Shown here: piece by piece, positions 26,178-32,038 of the stretch
Position numbering within the stretch: the first letter of the stretch is position 1
How the letters are laid out: each line of letters begins with the position of its first letter
Assembly: GCA_026646335.1 (NCBI GenBank)
Contig: JAPKFY010000019.1
Coordinates: forward strand, 1 to 32,038
Length of the DNA: 32,038 nucleotides
Direction: 5' to 3'
DNA from: Aequorivita sp.
Lineage (GTDB): Bacteria > Bacteroidota > Bacteroidia > Flavobacteriales > Flavobacteriaceae
Program-made: the position numbers and the translations under genes
Notes under the pieces: generated by a model
The model's database searches: none
What the model saw: only the letters and a program-made list of their open reading frames with translations
What the model was told of the DNA's origin: nothing

Positions 26178-26224
26178 ATTTTAAAGACGTTTACAACGAT
26201 AATTTTGAAAAATAAACTTCAGGT

Positions 26225-26452
26225 ATGACCATAATTTATATGCTATTGGCTATCAGTGTTTTTGTAGCACTCATTTTTTTTGTACTGTTTCTCTATTCAG
26301 TAAAAAATGGTCAGTATGATGATACTTACACTCCTTCCGTCCGTATGCTTTTTGAAGATGAACTTATAAAAGAGGGAGCTTCAGAGAAAAATAAAACTTC
26401 AACTAAAAAAGTAACCAATCCAGAAACCGAACCTGTCATAGCGCAGGAATAA
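26225..26452 (+). CDS. ccoS: cbb3 oxidase maturation protein CcoS
   Basis: MTIIYMLLAISVFVALIFFVLFLYSVKNGQYDDTYTPSVRMLFED. Confidence 0.92.
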   Translation: MTIIYMLLAISVFVALIFFVLFLYSVKNGQYDDTYTPSVRMLFEDELIKEGASEKNKTSTKKVTNPETEPVIAQE

Positions 26453-26465
26453 ATCAACGAAGACT

Positions 26466-28667
26466 ATGCAAACAGAACAATTTTATTACGACAACCAGAT
26501 TGTTAAAAAATTCATCCATGCAACCATTTTTTGGGGGCTCATTGGTATGAGTGTCGGCTTACTGCTGGCTTTTTTGTTTTTATTCCCAAACATGACTGAT
26601 GGCATTTCATGGCTGAGTTTTGGTCGTTTGAGACCGTTGCACACCAATGCTGTTATTTTCGCCTTTGTTGGGAACGCAATCTTTGCCGGAGTTTATTATT
26701 CATCGCAACGTTTGCTGAAAGCGCGAATGTGGAGTGATTTTCTCAGTAACCTAAACTTTTGGGGCTGGCAAGCCATAATCGTGGGTGCGGCAATAACGCT
26801 TCCGTTGGGATACACAACCTCAAAAGAGTACGCCGAACTTGAGTGGCCTTTTGATATTGCCATTGCAATTATTTGGGTAGCTTTTGGGGTTAACTTGATT
26901 ATGACAATGGTTAAAAGACGTCAACGCCATTTGTACGTTGCGCTTTGGTTCTATTTAGGGACTTGGGTAACCGTTGCCGTTTTGCATATTGTTAACAGTA
27001 TGGAAATCCCTGTAACTGCTTTAAAAAGTTATTCGATGTACGCTGGTGTACAGGATGCACTGGTGCAATGGTGGTACGGGCATAATGCGGTGGCGTTTTT
27101 CCTAACTACACCTTTCCTTGGTTTAATGTATTATTTTGTGCCAAAAGCGGCTAATAGACCTGTATATTCCTACCGTCTTTCCATTGTTCACTTTTGGTCT
27201 TTGATCTTTATATATATATGGGCGGGCCCCCACCATTTATTGTATACAGCACTTCCAGAGTGGGCACAGAACTTGGGGGTTGCGTTTTCTATAATGCTCT
27301 TGGCTCCGTCTTGGGGAGGTATGATTAACGGTCTTTTAACCTTGCGTGGTGCATGGGATAAAGTTCGTGTAGATCCAGTGTTGAAATTTATGGTAGTGGC
27401 TATTACCGGTTACGGGATGGCAACTTTTGAAGGGCCAATGCTTTCACTTAAAAATGTAAATGCCATTGCCCACTTTAGCGATTGGATTATTGCCCACGTT
27501 CACGTTGGCGCTCTTGCTTGGAACGGTTTTTTGGCGTTTGGTATGATTTACTGGTTGGTGCCCCGTCTTTTCAAAACAAAATTGTATTCCATCAAATTGG
27601 CCAACGCACATTTCTGGATAGGTACTTTAGGTATTATAATGTACGCATTGCCAATGTATGTTGCAGGATTTATGCAAGCTTCTATGTGGAACCAGTTTAA
27701 CCCAGATGGAACGCTTACTTACGGAAACTTCCTAGAAACTGTTACTCAAATTATGCCAATGTACTGGATGCGCGCTATTGGAGGAACATTATACATTACA
27801 GGAGCGTTCATTTTACTTTACAACATTGTAATGACGGCTAGAAGAGGTAGCAAGGTTACTGATGAGCTAGCTGAAGCGGCTCCGCTTTCTCCGGTTACTA
27901 AAAGACAAACTGCTGGCGAAGGATACCACACTTGGTTGGAGCGTCGCCCTATTAAATTGACTATTTACGCCACTATCGCTATTTTGATTGGTGGTATGGT
28001 ACAAATTATTCCATCGTTAATGGTAGACGACTATGTGCCAGCTATTTCTAGCGTCAAACCTTATACGCCCTTAGAATTAGAAGGGCGTGATATATACATA
28101 CGTGAGGGTTGTGTAGGCTGTCACTCACAGATGATCCGTCCTTTTAGAAGTGAAGTAGCGCGCTATGGCGAATATTCAAAGTCGGGTGAATATGTTTACG
28201 ACCACCCATTCCTTTGGGGCAGTAAACGTACCGGACCAGATTTGCACCGCATAGGTGGAAAATATTCAGACAACTGGCATTTAAACCACATGTACGATCC
28301 GCAAAGTACATCTTCCGGTTCCATTATGCCTTCCTATAAATGGCTGATAAATTCAGAATTGGACAAATCAGATACCGAAGCAAAAATGAGAGCGTTGGTA
28401 CTTCTTGGAGTACCTTATTCTGAGGAAGAAATAACCAATGCCCAAAAATGGATGGACGAACAGGGAACCAAAATAGAGAAAAACCTTTATAGCGACCCCG
28501 ATTTTGTGAGTTCTTATGAAGCCAGTAAAAAATATGCACAGGAGAACGGCGAAGATTTCATTGAGATGAAAAACCGTGAAATCGTGGCCATGATTGCTTA
28601 TTTGCAACGCTTAGGAACCGATATTAAAGTAGAAAACGCTGAAAACACTTCAGCCAAAAACCAATAG
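26466..28667 (+). CDS. ccoNO: cbb3-type cytochrome c oxidase, fused CcoN-CcoO
   Basis: Subunit I (LRPLHTNAVIFAF, WWYGHNAVAFFLT, GPHHLLYTALPEW, HFSDWIIAHVHVGALAWNG) followed by CcoO domain REGCVGCHSQMIRPFRSEVARYGEYS. Confidence 0.96.
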   Translation: MQTEQFYYDNQIVKKFIHATIFWGLIGMSVGLLLAFLFLFPNMTDGISWLSFGRLRPLHTNAVIFAFVGNAIFAGVYYSSQRLLKARMWSDFLSNLNFWGWQAIIVGAAITLPLGYTTSKEYAELEWPFDIAIAIIWVAFGVNLIMTMVKRRQRHLYVALWFYLGTWVTVAVLHIVNSMEIPVTALKSYSMYAGVQDALVQWWYGHNAVAFFLTTPFLGLMYYFVPKAANRPVYSYRLSIVHFWSLIFIYIWAGPHHLLYTALPEWAQNLGVAFSIMLLAPSWGGMINGLLTLRGAWDKVRVDPVLKFMVVAITGYGMATFEGPMLSLKNVNAIAHFSDWIIAHVHVGALAWNGFLAFGMIYWLVPRLFKTKLYSIKLANAHFWIGTLGIIMYALPMYVAGFMQASMWNQFNPDGTLTYGNFLETVTQIMPMYWMRAIGGTLYITGAFILLYNIVMTARRGSKVTDELAEAAPLSPVTKRQTAGEGYHTWLERRPIKLTIYATIAILIGGMVQIIPSLMVDDYVPAISSVKPYTPLELEGRDIYIREGCVGCHSQMIRPFRSEVARYGEYSKSGEYVYDHPFLWGSKRTGPDLHRIGGKYSDNWHLNHMYDPQSTSSGSIMPSYKWLINSELDKSDTEAKMRALVLLGVPYSEEEITNAQKWMDEQGTKIEKNLYSDPDFVSSYEASKKYAQENGEDFIEMKNREIVAMIAYLQRLGTDIKVENAENTSAKNQ

Positions 28668-28669
28668 TT

Positions 28670-28867
28670 ATGTTGAAATTTGTAAAAGGAAACCTCGAGA
28701 ACATTGATAATGTTCAAATATATCCAATGATTTCACTTTTAATATTCTTTGTCTTTTTTGTGGTGCTTTTCTATTGGGTAATCACAGCAAAGAAAGAACA
28801 CATTGCCGAAGTGAGCAACATTCCGTTGGAAGATGAAAATAACAACCAAAACGAAAATCAGTTATGA
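28670..28867 (+). CDS. CcoQ-like small membrane protein
   Basis: Single TM, located between ccoNO and ccoP. Confidence 0.75.
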   Translation: MLKFVKGNLENIDNVQIYPMISLLIFFVFFVVLFYWVITAKKEHIAEVSNIPLEDENNNQNENQL

Positions 28868-29841
28868 AAACCACAACAGCATATTTAAGGGTCATCGGTT
28901 TTATGGTCCTCGCCTTTTTTCTATTGGAACTAATCGTTGATTCCGGCGAAACGTGGGCAATCGTGAAATATCCAATTATTTGGGCAGTTTTGGGAATGGT
29001 GCTTTTAATCGCCATTGCTTTGGAAATAATTGCCGCAGCATTGCAGCGTATTCTTTTTTCGGGACTGTCTCCTGAGGTAAAAGAAAATTTTTTGGCTGCT
29101 GAAAAAGTGAGGGAAGAAAACCGTTTTGGATGGTTCAAAAGAAAATATGAAGAAATGCTCGGTGCCAAACCAATGGAGAAAGAGCAGGAAATTGTATTGG
29201 ACCACAATTATGATGGCATCCGTGAACTGGACAATAAACTTCCGCCGTGGTGGGTATATATGTTTTATGCCACCATCATTTTTGCAGTGGTTTACTTGCT
29301 CCGTTTTGAGGTTTTTGATGGCTACACCCAAATTGACGAATATCAAACTGATGTTGCACAAGCAAATGAAGACGTTGCCGAATTCAAGAAAAACAACAAA
29401 GATCTAATTGATGCTGAAACTGTTGAACAATTGACAGATCCCGCTGATATTGCTGCCGGAAAAACCATTTATACCGATAATTGCGTGGCTTGCCATAAAG
29501 ACTCCGGTGGTGGAGGCATTGGTCCAAACCTTACTGATGACCAATGGATTCTAGGAGGCGGTATTAAAAATATTTACCACAGCATCAGTGAAGGTGGCCG
29601 TGCTGGAAAAGGAATGATTGCCTGGAAAACCGATTTAAAACCTAGCGAAATGGCGCAAGTGGCAAGTTATGTTATGACGCTCCACGGCACCAATCCTGCT
29701 GACGGTAAAGAGCCTGAAGGGGAAATTTGGACCGACGGGAACACTCCAGTTGAGGTAAACGAAATGACGGTTGATTCTACACAAATTAATATTGAAGCAA
29801 CAAACAATTCGGTTTCTGATAACATAGAATCAGGGAATTAA
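28864..29841 (+). CDS. ccoP: cbb3 oxidase subunit CcoP
   Basis: YDGIRELDNKLPPWWVYMFYATIIFAVVYLLRF; single NCVACHKD heme c motif. Confidence 0.92.
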   Translation: MKTTTAYLRVIGFMVLAFFLLELIVDSGETWAIVKYPIIWAVLGMVLLIAIALEIIAAALQRILFSGLSPEVKENFLAAEKVREENRFGWFKRKYEEMLGAKPMEKEQEIVLDHNYDGIRELDNKLPPWWVYMFYATIIFAVVYLLRFEVFDGYTQIDEYQTDVAQANEDVAEFKKNNKDLIDAETVEQLTDPADIAAGKTIYTDNCVACHKDSGGGGIGPNLTDDQWILGGGIKNIYHSISEGGRAGKGMIAWKTDLKPSEMAQVASYVMTLHGTNPADGKEPEGEIWTDGNTPVEVNEMTVDSTQINIEATNNSVSDNIESGN

Positions 29842-29891
29842 TATTTTTCAATTTTCAATAACAGTCTAACTTCTAAAATCTAAGATCTAAA

Positions 29892-31313
29892 TTGGATACT
29901 CCAGAGAATGAAAGGTTCCGCGACAGTATAGGAACCATAAATGAAGAAGGCAAAAGAGCATGGGTCTATCCTAAAAAGCCTTCGGGCCGATTGTATCAGT
30001 ACAGAAAATATGTGAGCTATTTTCTGCTCGCCTTTTTGTTTGCCGCTCCTTTTGTAAAAATAAACGGCAACCAGTTTCTGTTGTTTAATGTGCTGGAGCG
30101 CCGTTTCAATATTTTTGGATTTCCTTTTTGGCCACAGGATTTTTACCTGTTCGTAATAATGATGATCATTGGCGTGGTTTTCATCATCTTTTTTACTGCT
30201 GCCTTTGGTAGAATTTTCTGTGGGTGGATATGCCCGCAGACCATTTTTATGGAAATGGTTTTCCGAAGAATAGAATATTGGATAGATGGCGATAGGGGCG
30301 CACAAATACGTTTGACCAAACAGAAGTGGAATGCTGAAAAAATAAAGAAACGCGTCTTGAAATGGATCGTATTCTTTATTATTTCATTTTTGGTTGCAAA
30401 TATATTTCTCGCCTATTTCATTGGTAGTGATAGGTTGATTCAATACGTTGTTGAAGGACCTTTGGAACACATAAGCACGCTTATATCGCTGTTTATTTTT
30501 ACAGGGGTTTTCTATTTCATTTTTGCATGGTTCCGTGAGCAGGTCTGTATCATAGCGTGCCCTTATGGAAGGTTGCAAAGCGTATTGCTCGATACCAAAT
30601 CTATCGTGGTGGCTTATGACCATAAACGCGGCGAAAAAGAAGTGGGTAGGGCAAAATTTAAGAAAAACGAAGACCGTGAAGCTTCCGGAAAAGGGGATTG
30701 CATCGATTGTTTTCAATGTGTAAACGTTTGTCCAACTGGGATTGACATTCGCAACGGAACGCAGTTAGAATGTGTTAATTGCACAGCCTGTATTGATGAG
30801 TGCGACAGTATTATGGAAGCCGTGAACCTTCCGAAAGGATTGATCCGCTACGCCAGTGAAGAAAATATTGAAAAGAAAGCACCGTTCAAATTTACGCCAC
30901 GACTGAAAGGTTACACAGCTGTCTTGGTTATTTTAATTGGTGTTCTCTCCGGACTGCTCTTTTTAAGAAGCGATGTGGAAGCAAACATTCTCCGCTTGCC
31001 GGGGCAGCTTTATGAACACAAGGCAGATAATATTATCAGCAATGTTTTCACTTATAAATTATTGAACAAAACCACAAAGAATATCGAGAATATTCACTTT
31101 AAATTGAAATCGCCCAAGGGAACAATCCATACCGTAAAACAGGGGGTAATTGTGGTTCCTGCGCAGGATTTGGCAGAAGGGACCCTCTTTATCGAAATAA
31201 ATAATGCAGCCCTTAGTGGTGATAAAAACCGTGCGGTCATTGAAGTTTACAGCGGTAATGATTTAATTGAAACAACGAGCGTTACGTTTTTGGGGCCGCG
31301 GAATTATAAGTAG
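29892..31313 (+). CDS. ccoG: cbb3 oxidase accessory ferredoxin-like protein CcoG
   Basis: TTG start; FCGWICPQTIFMEMVFRRIEYWIDGDRGAQIRL and GDCIDCFQCVNVCPTGIDIRNGTQLECVNCTACIDECD. Confidence 0.95.
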   Translation: MDTPENERFRDSIGTINEEGKRAWVYPKKPSGRLYQYRKYVSYFLLAFLFAAPFVKINGNQFLLFNVLERRFNIFGFPFWPQDFYLFVIMMIIGVVFIIFFTAAFGRIFCGWICPQTIFMEMVFRRIEYWIDGDRGAQIRLTKQKWNAEKIKKRVLKWIVFFIISFLVANIFLAYFIGSDRLIQYVVEGPLEHISTLISLFIFTGVFYFIFAWFREQVCIIACPYGRLQSVLLDTKSIVVAYDHKRGEKEVGRAKFKKNEDREASGKGDCIDCFQCVNVCPTGIDIRNGTQLECVNCTACIDECDSIMEAVNLPKGLIRYASEENIEKKAPFKFTPRLKGYTAVLVILIGVLSGLLFLRSDVEANILRLPGQLYEHKADNIISNVFTYKLLNKTTKNIENIHFKLKSPKGTIHTVKQGVIVVPAQDLAEGTLFIEINNAALSGDKNRAVIEVYSGNDLIETTSVTFLGPRNYK

Positions 31314-31325
31314 CAGGGTGCTTGG

Positions 31326-31353
31326 TGACAGCTGCTGGATGACAGCTGCTGGA
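31326..31353. repeat. Two tandem copies of a 14-bp unit
   Basis: TGACAGCTGCTGGA x2 in the ccoG-ccoH gap. Confidence 0.85.
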
Positions 31354-31393
31354 TGGCGGAAAAAAATATTATGAATAATCAATAAATAAAAGT

Positions 31394-31843
31394 GTGATGA
31401 AAATAAACTGGGGTTGGGGTTTGGCGATTGGAATGGTCCTTTTTGTTGCGTTCATTATGTATTTCGTGATTAAAATTAGCACCGACAAAAAGTATGATTA
31501 TGATTTGGTGACTGAAGAATACTATAAAAAGGAAATGGTGTACCAAAAAGAAATTGATGCTGAAGAAAATTCCAAATCTTTGGAAGGAAGTATTTCAGGC
31601 AAAAAAACGCCCGAAGGTTGGATGCTCACTTTTCCGGAAAATATAGATTTCTCAAAAATAGAGGGTACGGTCCTCCTTTATAGGCCATCCAACAAACATT
31701 TGGATTTTGAAATACCGTTGCAGCTCTCAGGTCCCAATTTGCTCATCCCCGACGAACGTTTGGTGGCAGGCCGCTGGAACACTATTGTTCGGTGGAAATA
31801 TTTGGGGGAAGATTATTTGTATAAAGAAGAAATTACATATTAG
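31394..31843 (+). CDS. ccoH: CcoH/FixH family protein
   Basis: WGWGLAIGMVLFVAFIMYFVIKISTDKKYDYDLVTEEYYKKEMVYQKEIDAEENS. Confidence 0.9.
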   Translation: MMKINWGWGLAIGMVLFVAFIMYFVIKISTDKKYDYDLVTEEYYKKEMVYQKEIDAEENSKSLEGSISGKKTPEGWMLTFPENIDFSKIEGTVLLYRPSNKHLDFEIPLQLSGPNLLIPDERLVAGRWNTIVRWKYLGEDYLYKEEITY

Positions 31844-31876
31844 AAATCGAAATCGAAATCGAACATTGAACATTGA
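31844..31876. repeat. Short tandem repeats before the last gene
   Basis: (GAAATC)x3-like run followed by (GAACATT)x2. Confidence 0.6.
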
Positions 31877-32038
31877 ATGCTGTACACCGCCCTCATATTC
31901 GGATTACTAGGAAGCTTCCACTGCGTGGGGATGTGTGGCCCTATTGCCTTTCTGTTGCCAGTAGACAGAAGCAATAATGTAAAAAAAATTGGGCAAATCT
32001 CTCTATATCATTTCGGGAGAATATTGGCTTACAGTATT
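31877..32038 (+). CDS. Sulfite exporter TauE/SafE family protein, 3'-truncated by window edge
   Basis: ATG 31877: MLYTALIFGLLGSFHCVGMCGPIAFLLPVDRSNNVKKIGQISLYHFGRILAYSI, open to the end. Confidence 0.85.
   Translation, partial: MLYTALIFGLLGSFHCVGMCGPIAFLLPVDRSNNVKKIGQISLYHFGRILAYSI

Noticed and set aside
1-32038. CRISPR array, rRNA, tRNA, transposase or integrase genes, nirS/nirK/nosZ
   Set aside because: None found by eye: no regularly spaced repeats, no recognisable RNA genes, no transposase-like ORF, and no nitrite or N2O reductase in the window.

Overview
A Flavobacteriia/Bacteroidetes-type chromosomal window (inferred from TAnnTTTG-like -7 boxes, fused CcoNO and overall gene style). 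It carries NO-reduction and microaerobic-respiration genes. Left to right: a 5'-truncated conserved hypothetical; a SUKH/SMI1-KNR4 gene; norC-norB-norQ-norD plus CoxIII/NorE-like and small NorF-like genes; a convergent ADP-forming acetyl-CoA synthetase; a second cytochrome c plus NorB-like pair with altered metal ligands, followed by nadA-nadB-thioredoxin; an acetyl-CoA hydrolase/CoA-transferase; two tandem Cys-containing Rrf2 regulators; cupin, CMD/AhpD, frameshifted flavodoxin/ferredoxin reductase and SDR genes; a hemerythrin-domain protein; RIC/ScdA (YtfE-like); a polytopic His-rich membrane protein; DUF2892; and ccoI-ccoS-ccoNO-ccoQ-ccoP-ccoG-ccoH plus the start of a TauE/SafE-like gene. 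The strongest signal no ORF explains is a fixed-geometry promoter architecture. A 14-bp FNR/CRP-type box (nTGA-N6-TCAT) lies exactly 22 bp upstream of a TAnnTTTG-like -7 box at six places (norC, the second cytochrome c, acetyl-CoA hydrolase, ric, ccoI, ccoS). One of these boxes is also symmetrically placed for the divergent acetyl-CoA synthetase gene. The best candidates for undescribed biology are the NorB-like paralog, which lacks the helix VI FeB ligands and has Met in place of the low-spin heme His, and the His-rich membrane protein next to ric. Family names come from reading protein sequence by eye; no database search was possible.
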